From NCBI RefSeq assembly GCF_024509055.1, contig NZ_JANINM010000225.1, forward strand, positions 1 through 41,311: a stretch of DNA of 41,311 nt. Direction: 5' to 3'. Of the stretch, positions 24,035 to 31,474 are shown piece after piece (within the stretch, counting starts at the first letter, position 1; every line of letters begins with the position of its first letter). The translations under genes were made by a program, and so were the position numbers. The notes beneath the pieces were generated by a model. It had not been told where the DNA came from. It worked only from the letters and a program-made list of their open reading frames with translations, and made no database searches. Source of the DNA: Mesorhizobium sp. (GTDB taxonomy: Bacteria > Pseudomonadota > Alphaproteobacteria > Rhizobiales > Rhizobiaceae).

Positions 24035-24439
24035 CTAATTGCAGTTAGGGTCGAGGGCGGGATCGCATTTGGTCTCGATCTGCTTCAGCGTGTCCTGGCC
24101 ATGCGTCTTGGCGAGCGTACCCAGCCCGGCCTGGTTCGCGGGCTTCGCGCCGCCGCCTTTGGCGAGCTGGGCCTGCTGATCGGCCTTGAGCTGGGCGAGC
24201 TTGGCGTCGGTCTCTTCCTTGGTCAGCTGTTTGGCGGCCACCTGAGGCGCAATGTTGAGGTTCGGATAGGAGCCGGTATCTTTCGGCCCGTCAGCCAACG
24301 CCGTCGGTCCCGTCCGGCTGGCATTGTCGCTGGTGCAGCCTCCCGCCGGGAGCAACGCGCAAAGCAACCCCGCCGCCAGGGCAATGCGGCAAACAGTACC
24401 GGCGCCGAGAAAATGAGTCGCGCCAACATCAATCGTCAT
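24035..24439 (-). CDS. Hypothetical lipoprotein, 134 residues
   Basis: Predicted small envelope lipoprotein. A hydrophobic stretch CRIALAAGLLCALLPAGGC leads to Cys35. The lipobox is weak, with Ala at -3 where Leu is usual, so plain secretion is possible. The mature part has a coiled-coil-like segment (TKEETDAKLAQLKADQQAQL) and ends CDPALDPNCN with two cysteines. AGGA lies 8 bases before the ATG at 24439. It is divergent from phaC across 97 bases and lies upstream of the aminotransferase gene on the same strand. No family is recognised. Confidence 0.7.
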   Translation of the reverse strand: MTIDVGATHFLGAGTVCRIALAAGLLCALLPAGGCTSDNASRTGPTALADGPKDTGSYPNLNIAPQVAAKQLTKEETDAKLAQLKADQQAQLAKGGGAKPANQAGLGTLAKTHGQDTLKQIETKCDPALDPNCN

Positions 24440-24536
24440 ATTGTTTTCCTGGCAGCCGGGTTAGAGCGTGTTGGACCCGGTAAGATGTCCCATGGTAATA
24501 TGTCAAGAAAACGCCTCGGGAGGAACCCCGCGAACC

Positions 24537-26372
24537 ATGTCCAAAGCGCCCGATTCGGACAAAGCGGAAAATGGCGGACCTTCGGCCGTCGAGCAATATC
24601 TGGTGAAAGATCCCGAGCGCTTTGCGTTGAACATGGCGCGCATGGTCGAGCAGGCAGGCAAGGCGGCTTCCGCCTGGGCCGAGCCCCGCGAAAAGGGTGA
24701 GGTGCGCGACCACGTGGCCGAGCCCGTGGTCGACATGGTCAAGACCTTCTCCAAGCTCTCCGAATACTGGCTGGCCGACCCCCAACGCGCCCTGGAAGCG
24801 CAGACACGCCTATTCGCCGGCTACATGACGGTGTGGGCCAATGCCATCCAGAAGGTCAGCCCGAATGCCGAAGCCCCCGAGGACGCGGTCAAGCCCGAGC
24901 GCGGCGACAAGCGCTTCCAGGACCCCGAATGGGGTCGCAACGCTTTCTTCGACTTTCTGAAACAGGCCTACCTCGTCACCTCGCGATGGGCATCGGATCT
25001 CGTCGAGCACGCCGAGGGGCTGGACGACCACACTCGCCACAAGGCGAGCTTCTACGTCAAGCAGGTGTCCAACGCGATCGCGCCGTCGAACTTCATCCTG
25101 ACCAATCCGGAGTTGTTCCGCGAAACAGTCGCGTCCAACGGCGAGAACCTGGTGCGCGGCATGAAGATGCTGGCCGAGGACATCGCCGCCGGCAACGGCG
25201 ACCTCAGGCTGCGTCAGGCGGACTACTCGCCTTTCGAGATCGGCAAGAACCTCGCCACGACGCCCGGCAAGGTCATCGGTCGCAGCGACGTGGCCGAGAT
25301 CATACAGTACGACCCGGCGACCGAGACGGTGCTGAAACGACCGCTGCTGGTCTGCCCGCCATGGATCAACAAATACTATATCCTCGACCTCAACCCGCAG
25401 AAATCCTTCATCCGCTGGGCGATCGAGCAGGGCCACACAGTCTTCGTCATCTCCTGGATCAACCCCGATGAGCGCCACGGCGCCAAGGGCTGGGAAGCCT
25501 ACATCCGCGAGGGCCTGCAATACGGCCTCGACATGGTCGAGAAGACCACCGGTGAAAAGGGCGTCAACGCCATCGGCTACTGCGTCGGCGGCACGCTGCT
25601 GGCTGCGGCGCTCGCTCTCCTTGCGCAGGAAGGCGACGACCGCGTCAAGTCGGCGACCTTCTTCACCACGCAGGTCGACTTCACCCATGCCGGCGACCTG
25701 AAAGTCTTCGTCGACGAAGACCAGATCGCCGCGGTCGAGCGCTCGATGAACGAGAAGGGTTATCTCGAAGGCACCAAGATGGCGACCGCCTTCAACATGC
25801 TGCGCTCGGGCGACCTGATCTGGCCCTATGTCATCAACAATTACATGCGCGGCAAGGATCCCCTGCCCTTCGACCTGCTTTACTGGAATTCCGATTCGAC
25901 CCGAATGGCCGCGGCCAACCATTCCTTCTACCTGCGCAACTGCTACCTCGAGAACAATCTCTCGCGCGGCATGATGGAACTCGCGGGCCGCATGGTCTCA
26001 CTGGGCGACGTCAAGATCCCCGTCTACAACCTCGCCACGAAAGAGGACCACATCGCGCCGGCGCTCTCGGTGTTCCTCGGCTCGCAGTATTTCGGTGGCG
26101 ACGTCGAGTATGTGGTGGCAGGCTCCGGCCATATCGCCGGCGTCGTCAATCCGCCCGCGGCGAAGAAGTACCAGTACTGGACCGGCGGCAAACCGGCCGG
26201 AGACTTCAACGCGTGGTTCGCGGCGGCCGTCGAGCATCCGGGTTCGTGGTGGACGCATTGGCAGCACTGGATCGAAACCCAGGACGACACCCGCGTGCCA
26301 GCCCGCAAACCCGGCAAGCATCTGAAAATCCTGGGTGATGCGCCGGGCACCTATGTCAAGGTGCGTGTGTAA
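24537..26372 (+). CDS. phaC: Class I poly(3-hydroxyalkanoate) polymerase
   Basis: PhaC, 611 residues, polymerises (R)-3-hydroxybutyryl-CoA into PHB on the carbon-storage granule surface. The N-terminal domain (residues 1 to about 270) is of class I length and wording (FFDFLKQAYLVTSRWASDLV, DPELFRETV-like PELFRETVASNG). The alpha/beta-hydrolase core carries the modified lipase box G-Y-C-V-G-G with nucleophile Cys349, catalytic Asp504 in TKEDHIAP and His532 in GSGHIAGV, plus PPWINKYYILDLNPQKSFI. ATG 24537 (MSKAPDSDKAEN) is chosen by homology; GGGAGG at 24518-24523 is 13 bases away, which is long. No phaE is adjacent, in keeping with class I. Confidence 0.97.
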   Translation: MSKAPDSDKAENGGPSAVEQYLVKDPERFALNMARMVEQAGKAASAWAEPREKGEVRDHVAEPVVDMVKTFSKLSEYWLADPQRALEAQTRLFAGYMTVWANAIQKVSPNAEAPEDAVKPERGDKRFQDPEWGRNAFFDFLKQAYLVTSRWASDLVEHAEGLDDHTRHKASFYVKQVSNAIAPSNFILTNPELFRETVASNGENLVRGMKMLAEDIAAGNGDLRLRQADYSPFEIGKNLATTPGKVIGRSDVAEIIQYDPATETVLKRPLLVCPPWINKYYILDLNPQKSFIRWAIEQGHTVFVISWINPDERHGAKGWEAYIREGLQYGLDMVEKTTGEKGVNAIGYCVGGTLLAAALALLAQEGDDRVKSATFFTTQVDFTHAGDLKVFVDEDQIAAVERSMNEKGYLEGTKMATAFNMLRSGDLIWPYVINNYMRGKDPLPFDLLYWNSDSTRMAAANHSFYLRNCYLENNLSRGMMELAGRMVSLGDVKIPVYNLATKEDHIAPALSVFLGSQYFGGDVEYVVAGSGHIAGVVNPPAAKKYQYWTGGKPAGDFNAWFAAAVEHPGSWWTHWQHWIETQDDTRVPARKPGKHLKILGDAPGTYVKVRV

Positions 26373-26594
26373 CGGACTGTAATGTCTGGTGAGTTGACGG
26401 GCTGGCAAAACAGGGCGAAATGGTGGCGTCAATCGTTAAGCGGCCTCAAATCGTCTTCGTACGCTAAATAATTCAGAGGCTTGCAGATTCGACACAGGTC
26501 CCGTTTCCGGTTGGGAACAGGAGGCTCATCGCGATGCGGCGCCGAGGCGCCAACATCGACGACGAACCGACCGGATACCGAGGGGGAATTTGTT

Positions 26595-27878
26595 TTGATA
26601 TCAGCAGGTTGGCGTCTCGCACGAGGGGAAAGTCGCAGCATTGCGGCAGCGCTTTTTTCCGTGCTTCTGGCGTCCTGCACCTCGACTGGCGACCCGACCA
26701 TGGCGGTCGTCATGCCCGGCTACAACACTACCGCCACCGAGACGAACACATCCACAAGCACGAAGCCCGCAACCTCGACCGATTCGTCGCAGCAGGTAAC
26801 GGCGGCGTCCGCGCAGGCCCCCTCGACCGTGATGAGCGAGGGTGACACGCCTTTGCCGGATCAGGTGGCTTTTCTCCCCGTCGCGAGGCCGCAGGCCACC
26901 TTCCCGATTCCCGTTCCCGCCGGTACAGGAACCGTAGCCGGGAACACACCGCAACCGCCGGCTCAACCCGCGCAGACGCTCGAAGAGACGAAGGCTGTTG
27001 CCCAGCAGGTCGCCGCCGGCGATGCGGCGCTCATATCGAAGGCGCAGACGCAGTCGAAAGCGCAGGCTCAGGCAGCGCCGGTCATGAAGAACGATGTCTA
27101 CGTAACAGCCGGCGAGCCGCAGCAACAACCGATTGCCGCGCCGAAAAAGACCCTCTTCGCCTCGCTGTTCAGCACCACGCCGGCCTCGGCGGCGCCCCCC
27201 CTGGTGAACACCCGTTCGAACGATCAGCCCGCGCAGGCCAAGGTCACGCCGCCGGCGGCCAAGCCGATCGTCAACCTCGCATCGGCGACACCTGCGGCCA
27301 AGCCGGTGCAATTGGCCTCTCTCGGCGACGAGAGCGGCCACATCACCGGTGCCGATGCCTTGCCGGGCGTTCGCCAGACGGCGCTGTTCGAGATCAAGCG
27401 CAAATCCGGCATCGATGACGAGAGCGACGTCGACATCAACGAGGACGAGGGTGGCGGCTCCTACCAGGTGGCGTCCGCCGCCGGCCTGGCCAGACTGGCG
27501 CCCAACGGCTTGTTGAGGCAGAACGAAAGCGTCGATGTCGCCTGCCTGAAGCCGTCGCTGGTGCGCGTGCTGAAGACGATCGAGGGCCATTTCGGCCGCA
27601 AGATGATCGTGACCTCCGGCTACCGCGATCCCTCGCGCAACCGGCGCGCCAACGGCGCCAGGAATTCGCTGCATATGTACTGCGCCGCTGCTGACATCCA
27701 GGTGCCCGGCGTCTCCAAGTGGGAACTGGCGAACTACGTCCGCTCGATGCCCGGCCGCGGCGGCGTCGGCACCTACTGCCACACCGAATCCGTCCATATC
27801 GACGTCGGCCCCGAGCGCGACTGGAACTGGCGCTGCCGTCGGCGCGGCGGCGGCGCGAGCGAAGGCGACGACGGCTAG
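26595..27878 (+). CDS. Lipoprotein with C-terminal peptidase M15 (D-Ala-D-Ala carboxypeptidase-like) domain
   Basis: A 427-residue envelope lipoprotein. The start is TTG at 26595, 8 bases after GGGGG. It gives a short charged N terminus, a hydrophobic stretch and a perfect lipobox L-A-S-C with lipidated Cys28. Residues 30 to about 270 are a low-complexity Thr/Ala/Pro/Gln-rich linker (for example TNTSTSTKPATSTDSSQQVT), long enough to span the periplasm. The C-terminal domain has the M15A-type zinc site: SGYRDPSRNRRANGARNSLH, HMYCAAADIQV (His, Asp) and ESVHIDVGPERDW (His). Such domains trim peptidoglycan peptides. A tethered linker-plus-peptidase suggests cell-wall remodelling at the outer membrane. 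The frame is open upstream from 26481, but no ribosome site is found there. Confidence 0.85.
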   Translation: MISAGWRLARGESRSIAAALFSVLLASCTSTGDPTMAVVMPGYNTTATETNTSTSTKPATSTDSSQQVTAASAQAPSTVMSEGDTPLPDQVAFLPVARPQATFPIPVPAGTGTVAGNTPQPPAQPAQTLEETKAVAQQVAAGDAALISKAQTQSKAQAQAAPVMKNDVYVTAGEPQQQPIAAPKKTLFASLFSTTPASAAPPLVNTRSNDQPAQAKVTPPAAKPIVNLASATPAAKPVQLASLGDESGHITGADALPGVRQTALFEIKRKSGIDDESDVDINEDEGGGSYQVASAAGLARLAPNGLLRQNESVDVACLKPSLVRVLKTIEGHFGRKMIVTSGYRDPSRNRRANGARNSLHMYCAAADIQVPGVSKWELANYVRSMPGRGGVGTYCHTESVHIDVGPERDWNWRCRRRGGGASEGDDG

Positions 27879-27883
27879 CGCGG

Positions 27884-27908
27884 GCGTTGGCCGGACACGG
27901 TCCAACGC
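27884..27908 (+). terminator. Hairpin after the M15 lipoprotein gene
   Basis: GCGTTGG (27884-27890) pairs with CCAACGC (27902-27908) across an 11-base loop, beginning 6 bases after the stop codon. No U tract follows, so termination is uncertain. Confidence 0.4.
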
Positions 27909-28002
27909 GCACATCCACGTCAATCAAAACCTGCTTCGTGACCGGGCAACCACGGATTTCACAGCGTCGCGAAAAAAGTTGTCGCATGCGGCACCAGATG
28001 GG

Positions 28003-28031
28003 TTGCCGGCTGCGAACAACGCAATTATAAG
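28003..28031 (+). promoter_or_regulatory. Promoter of tRNA-Glu
   Basis: -35 TTGCCG (28003-28008), 17-base spacer, -10 TATAAG (28026-28031); the expected start is about 9 bases before the mature tRNA. Confidence 0.6.
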
Positions 28032-28046
28032 CCGCTTCGTCTGAGC

Positions 28047-28121
28047 GCGCCCATCGTCTAGCGGTTAGGACACCGCCCTTTCACGGCGGTAACAGGGGTT
28101 CGATTCCCCTTGGGCGTACCA
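28047..28121 (+). tRNA. tRNA-Glu, anticodon UUC
   Basis: A 75-nt tRNA with encoded CCA. The acceptor stem is GCGCCCA/TGGGCGT (G1-U72 wobble) and the discriminator is A. The anticodon stem CCGCC/GGCGG holds loop CTTTCAC with anticodon TTC (28080-28082). The T arm is CAGGGG-TTCGATT-CCCCTT (AGGGG/CCCCT). The D arm contains TAGCGGTTAGGA. All arms fold without gaps. It marks the boundary between the conserved block to the left and the patchier region to the right. Confidence 0.97.
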
Positions 28122-28253
28122 GAATTTTCAATGGCCTAGCGCCAACCTGTCCCAATTCGACCCGTTCCCCAGGATTTGCTGCTGTTTCGATTGCCGAATC
28201 GTCGCCGCGCTCACATCGCATGACGTGTCGTACTTGCGCGCTAATCAGGAAAA

Positions 28254-28336
28254 CTCGCCGGGCATGAAACCCCAAGCCCATGACCCGGCGAGATTAATAC
28301 CTGATCCCCCAGATCAGGGCCGGTGGGAGGACCGGC
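28254..28336 (+). other. Three consecutive hairpins downstream of tRNA-Glu
   Basis: In the 268-base gap after the tRNA three hairpins follow one another. H1 (28254-28292) has CTCGCCGGG/CCCGGCGAG extended by CATG/CATG with one bulge. H2 (28300-28318) has CCTGATC-CCCCA-GATCAGG. H3 (28319-28336) has GCCGGT-GGGAGG-ACCGGC and starts on the base after H2 ends. No open frame with a ribosome site covers them. They could be a structured small RNA, a processed tRNA trailer or transcription barriers; no function is assigned. Confidence 0.6.
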
Positions 28337-28389
28337 AATTTCATCGGTGCAAGACTGGTGCCAGAATTTTGGTCCCGAAACAGCACGGC

Positions 28390-28518
28390 TCAGCCGATGC
28401 CTTGGAACTCTTGCGCTTGATCAAGATGCTTCATCAGCGCATTTCCGCCGTCCTTCGTCACGGCGTTCCAGATCAGGAACGTGGCTACAGTGGCGCCGAT
28501 GATTAGAAACGATCGCAT
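28390..28518 (-). CDS. Small single-pass membrane protein, 42 residues
   Basis: Short gene beginning MRSFLIIGATVATFLIWNAV, one hydrophobic helix over residues 3-18, followed by a polar tail TKDGGNALMKHLDQ and ending FQGIG. AAGGGGA lies about 8 bases before the ATG (28518-28516), a good ribosome site. The frame stays open upstream but nothing there looks coding. It lies 120 bases downstream of the YciB/IspZ-like gene, on the same strand. No family is recognised; a small inner-membrane protein is the best reading. Confidence 0.6.
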   Translation of the reverse strand: MRSFLIIGATVATFLIWNAVTKDGGNALMKHLDQAQEFQGIG

Positions 28519-28639
28519 CCAAAAGTCCCCTTCTGCCCGGCCTATTATGCTCCTCGCAACGATGGAGGACAAGAAGGCGTCCGTCTCGGCAAATGTGGAT
28601 CTCGGACAGCAGCGGGTTGAGGTGTAGCCTGCCGGTCCG

Positions 28640-29239
28640 TCACTGCCGGCCTGTTGCGGACAGCAGTGCGTCACGTTCCATGGCCGGCATAGCGCGCAGG
28701 CGGCGCCGGGCGATAACGCGCAGAGCGGCAAATCCGGCGATGAAGACTACGACTTTGCTGACGACGGCGTAAACCGGCATGACCAGAGCCCATGTCTCGA
28801 CGCTGGCGGTGAGTGCTACGAACGTATTCACCGCAGCGGAGACAAACATCAGGGCTGACCAGGCGAACCCGACAATCTCGGCGACATCAGGCACGACCGT
28901 TCTTGCGATGTCCGGCAGATAGCGATTGAGCCAGCCGCGCTTGAGCATCACGACACCGACCACCGCGTAAATCACGCTTGGTTTGAACAGCACAAAGCGC
29001 GGGTCGCTCGTGAGCGACGTCGCTGTCCCTGAAGCGATGACCAAAAAAAGGCTCAGCCACTCCATGGTGTCGATCGGCTTTTTGCGAACGATTTGAATCC
29101 CGATCTGCGCAAGGCCCAAAGCTATGCCAAGGCTCACCGCGAGGATCGCGTTATGTGTCAGGAGGTAAGCAACGAGAAAGAAAATGGTCGACGCCAAGTC
29201 GAGGACCAGCAGTTTGGCCGCGTTGAGAAAATTTCTCAT
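28640..29239 (-). CDS. Septation protein IspZ/YciB family membrane protein
   Basis: A 199-residue inner-membrane protein with five or more hydrophobic helices (LDLASTIFFLVAYLLTHNAI, LAVSLGIALGLAQIGIQIV, WLSLFLVIASGTATSLTS, FSALMFVSAAV-like FAWSALMFVSAAVNTFVAL, VYAVVSKVVVFIAGFAAL). It fits the YciB/intracellular septation protein A family: KKPIDTMEWLSLFLVIASGT, DPRFVLFKPSVIYAVVG and GWLNRYLPDIA. The family is linked to envelope synthesis and septation, but the biochemical role is unsettled. ATG 29239 (MRNFLNAAKLLV) follows AAGG; upstream codons in frame are not supported. It is probably a second family member, since the essential-context copy is usually next to ftsY or ccm genes. Confidence 0.82.
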   Translation of the reverse strand: MRNFLNAAKLLVLDLASTIFFLVAYLLTHNAILAVSLGIALGLAQIGIQIVRKKPIDTMEWLSLFLVIASGTATSLTSDPRFVLFKPSVIYAVVGVVMLKRGWLNRYLPDIARTVVPDVAEIVGFAWSALMFVSAAVNTFVALTASVETWALVMPVYAVVSKVVVFIAGFAALRVIARRRLRAMPAMERDALLSATGRQ

Positions 29240-29360
29240 CGGACCTTGAAACTCCCTTTTCTCAAGGAAGCAGGAGTATAGCCGTTGGCCGATGCCGCCA
29301 CTACGCCCCACGGGCCGGCGACGGGAACGGCAGTCCGGTTCGTCGGGTGGGCCCTCTCAC

Positions 29361-29391
29361 CAACAAGAAAGCCCCGACAAACACCGGGGCT
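29361..29391 (-). terminator. Intrinsic terminator of the lost outer-membrane protein gene
   Basis: Read leftward: AGCCCCG-GTGTTTGT-CGGGGCT followed by TTCTTGTTG, a 7-bp GC-rich stem with a T-rich tail, about 22 bases after the stop of the barrel-end fragment at 29413-29460. Confidence 0.75.
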
Positions 29392-29412
29392 GGAAAGCGT
29401 CGTCCAGAAAGA

Positions 29413-29460
29413 TCAGAACTTGTAGCTCACACCCAGGCGAACAGCCTCTGTGCTCTGCTT
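29413..29460 (-). pseudogene. C-terminal relic of an outer-membrane beta-barrel protein
   Basis: Fifteen sense codons after an in-frame TGA (29463-29461) read KQSTEAVRLGVSYKF and then stop (TGA 29415-29413). V-R-L-G-V-S-Y-K-F is a typical last strand of rhizobial outer-membrane barrels (Omp25/porin-like, C-terminal Phe recognised by the BAM machinery). An intact terminator follows. No further barrel strand is readable upstream; a two-base shift would join HLKAE to it. The rest of the gene appears deleted. Confidence 0.6.
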
Positions 29461-29522
29461 TCAGGTGTCGGTCACTGGCCGGCCGAACGCCCCTCCTCAA
29501 CGCCCAGACCGAGGCGCTGACC

Positions 29523-29894
29523 TCACATGCCGAGAGTTTGATTCTCTTCCAGATGGAAGAAGGATACCGCGGATGTGGTCGCAGCTCGCTCACCGGCGGC
29601 AGTTTGATGAGTTGCCTCAGCAAAGGCGGCAAGCGCTCGCTCGACCTTGTCTGCCGAGACCTCCACGTGATCCATCCGTCGCACGACTCGATCACGAAGT
29701 ATCGAAAGTCGCGCGGCTCGATGGAGGTCGGCGCGCTCTTCGCCATGCATATCCAGTGGTGCGAACATCAGCATCCGTGCCAACGGCCGTGCCCGGGCAT
29801 TTGTTCCCAATTTCAGACTGGGAAGCGCCTCGGAGCGACCGGCGACGAAGTCACCGCTCTCCGAAAGCCGCTCCCGGTTTCTAAGAGGAGCCAT
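29523..29894 (-). CDS. Hypothetical protein, 123 residues
   Basis: Frame beginning MAPLRNRERLSESGDFVAGR, with a helical charged middle (ARLSILRDRVVRRMDHVEVS, ADKVERALAAFAEATHQT) and the end FFHLEENQTLGM. GAGGAG lies 5 bases before the ATG at 29894, and it starts 33 bases after the stop of the small membrane protein gene on the same strand, which supports a real second gene. The ribosome site can pair with codons 3-4 (GAGGAG ... CTCCTC) with the ATG in the loop. No family is recognised, and a degraded gene is possible. Confidence 0.45.
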   Translation of the reverse strand: MAPLRNRERLSESGDFVAGRSEALPSLKLGTNARARPLARMLMFAPLDMHGEERADLHRAARLSILRDRVVRRMDHVEVSADKVERALAAFAEATHQTAAGERAATTSAVSFFHLEENQTLGM

Positions 29895-29927
29895 GGTACT
29901 CCTCGACTGTCGGAGAGCGGGCAGCGC

Positions 29928-30356
29928 TCAGTGGAAGCTGAAAACAGCGGCCAAGGCGATCGCTGCCGCGGTCAGCGTTGTAAGGGGACCTGCCACCTTC
30001 ATCAACTTGCCGCCACCTTCGTCGCCACGCCTGAGCCGCGCCATGCCCGACATGCTCAGGCCGATCGTCAGCACTATGACGGCGACGAGCGCCATCTTGA
30101 TCTTGAACCAGCCATTCAGCCCCTCAATGCCGCCGTACCTCAGCCACAACAGGAGCGGCCCGGTGATCAGGAGAAGGATGAGGCCCGTGCCGGCGATGCG
30201 ACTGTAGACCGTGGCCAGCGACCACCAAGGTGTACGCTGATCCGGCGTCGCCGCTATCAGGCGCGGTCCGACCTGCGACATGGCTATACCGCCGCCAATT
30301 CCCATCGCCAAAGCCATGAGGTGCAGCCAAAACAAGAGATCGATAATGACAGACAT
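29928..30356 (-). CDS. Four-helix integral membrane protein, CopD/DUF2269-like
   Basis: A 142-residue inner-membrane protein with four predicted helices: IIDLLFWLHLMALAMGIGGG, TGLILLLITGPLLLWLRY, WFKIKMALVAVIVLTIGLSM and VAGPLTTLTAAAIALAAVFS. His12 in the first helix and the KIKMALV stretch recall small CopD-like or DUF2269-type proteins, some of which bind haem or copper; that assignment is tentative. It starts at 30356, after a GGGGGTG stretch. It is followed by a 123-residue hypothetical gene on the same strand. Confidence 0.65.
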   Translation of the reverse strand: MSVIIDLLFWLHLMALAMGIGGGIAMSQVGPRLIAATPDQRTPWWSLATVYSRIAGTGLILLLITGPLLLWLRYGGIEGLNGWFKIKMALVAVIVLTIGLSMSGMARLRRGDEGGGKLMKVAGPLTTLTAAAIALAAVFSFH

Positions 30357-30487
30357 GGGTTGTTCACCCCCAATTGACCCAAGCTTTTTTGGGTTCAGTA
30401 GAATTCAGAAACCGGTCAAAGACAAGTTCCAGAGTCCGGGGTCTGCAAGACTGTCGCAACCAGCCGGTGGCAGCGGGGTTGGCACAA

Positions 30488-31378
30488 TCAGCCACCGCAA
30501 TCCGACGCCTGCTCGCGCAGCCATTGCCATGTCCCCAGCACGTCGACATCGCGAAGTCGATCCTGGGTGGAAAGCGCGTACCATCCGCGACCGGCGTCGA
30601 GGACGTGCTCGTATGGCTGCACCAGCGTTCCCGAAGCGATCGCCGTTGCCGCCAGCGTCAGGCTCCCCAGCGCCACGCCCTGCCCGAGCTCGGCGGCTGC
30701 CAGCGCCAGGTCGCTGTCACTGAAGTTGCTTCCGTGCCAGGTGCCGTTCTGCTCGACACCCAGGCTCCGCAGCCAGTCGGCCCAGCCGACCGGACGCTCA
30801 TCATGGATGAGCGAAGCGCCAAGCAGGTCGGCGGGGTTGCGCAGCATGCCGGCCAGATCTCGCGCCGCGACCGGCGATAGGTGGTCTCTCGCAATCAGCA
30901 GGCTCTCGCAGCCTTCGGGCGGCGCATCCGCGTAGACGATCGCCAAATCGAGCTCCATGGTCTGGAAATCGACGGACGCCCCGCTGGTGTCGAGCCACGG
31001 CTCGCAGGCAGGCACGGCCGCCAGAAGCGCCGGCAGACGAGGCAGCAGCCAGCGCCGGCTGAAATCGCGTGGGCCGTAGATCACCACGCTGCCGGGCTTT
31101 CGGTAAGGCTCCAGGCGCCGGTACCCTTCCTCCATCATTTCAAGGCAGCGGCGCACGGTGCGCTGATAGTCGCGTCCGGCATCGGTCAGCCTTACCTCGC
31201 GCCCGAAGCGCATGAACAGCGGCTGGCCGATATGGCCCTCGAGCAGGCGCATCTGGTGGCTGATCGCCGACTGCGTAAGGCCGAGCTCCTCAGCGGCGCG
31301 GCTGAAGCTTTCCAGGCGTGAAGCTGCCTCGAAACCCTTCAGGAACTGCGTCGGCGGAATATGGCGAAACTTCACCAT
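30488..31378 (-). CDS. LysR-family transcriptional regulator (GcvA-like) beside agmatine deiminase
   Basis: A 296-residue LysR-type regulator. The N-terminal winged helix-turn-helix has PPTQFLKGFEAASRLESFSR, AAEELGLTQSAISHQMRLLE and the wing PLFMRFGREVRLTDAGRDYQ; the effector domain starts near residue 92 (SVVIYGPRDFSRRWLLPRLP). It is of the GcvA-like subgroup and distinct from the LysR at 14493. It is divergent from the agmatine deiminase gene. A dyad ATGAAT-TCC-ATTCAT lies between them at the standard activation distance, so it probably controls agmatine/polyamine use; the ligand could be agmatine or a related amine. Confidence 0.92.
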   Translation of the reverse strand: MVKFRHIPPTQFLKGFEAASRLESFSRAAEELGLTQSAISHQMRLLEGHIGQPLFMRFGREVRLTDAGRDYQRTVRRCLEMMEEGYRRLEPYRKPGSVVIYGPRDFSRRWLLPRLPALLAAVPACEPWLDTSGASVDFQTMELDLAIVYADAPPEGCESLLIARDHLSPVAARDLAGMLRNPADLLGASLIHDERPVGWADWLRSLGVEQNGTWHGSNFSDSDLALAAAELGQGVALGSLTLAATAIASGTLVQPYEHVLDAGRGWYALSTQDRLRDVDVLGTWQWLREQASDCGG

Positions 31379-31380
31379 TC

Positions 31381-31446
31381 ATGAATTCCATTCATTAAGA
31401 CCAGGAATGCTTCTCAGTTGTACGGGCAGTCGGGCTGGTTAACAAT
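31381..31446 (+). promoter_or_regulatory. LysR operator and promoter of the agmatine deiminase gene
   Basis: Operator ATGAAT-TCC-ATTCAT (31381-31395), a perfect inverted repeat containing T-N11-A. It overlaps a second palindrome ATTCATGAAT (31377-31386) that includes the LysR start codon. Promoter: -35 TTGTAC (31418-31423), 17-base spacer, -10 AACAAT (31441-31446). The operator is centred about 65 bases before the expected start. Confidence 0.65.
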
Positions 31447-31474
31447 GAGATCGGTACATGAATGGAGAATTTCG

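Noticed and set aside
24456..24480. Short hairpin CCGGG...CCCGG in the lipoprotein-phaC divergent region as an operator
   Set aside because: Only 5 to 7 bp with a long loop, no known site pattern and no regulator nearby.
22715..24700. A 661-codon rightward open frame across the aminotransferase and the lipoprotein gene
   Set aside because: Antisense shadow of strongly conserved genes with biased composition; it also runs into the phaC region with no start signal.
28119..28370. Direct repeat CCAGAATTTT at the 3' end of tRNA-Glu and again at 28361-28370, as a possible attachment-site pair
   Set aside because: Only 10 bases, covering 242 bp with no integrase or cargo; likely chance.
29292..30377. 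A 361-codon rightward frame across the hypothetical genes and relic
   Set aside because: No ribosome site, no domain, low-complexity Arg/His/Ser composition; it overlaps better-supported leftward genes.
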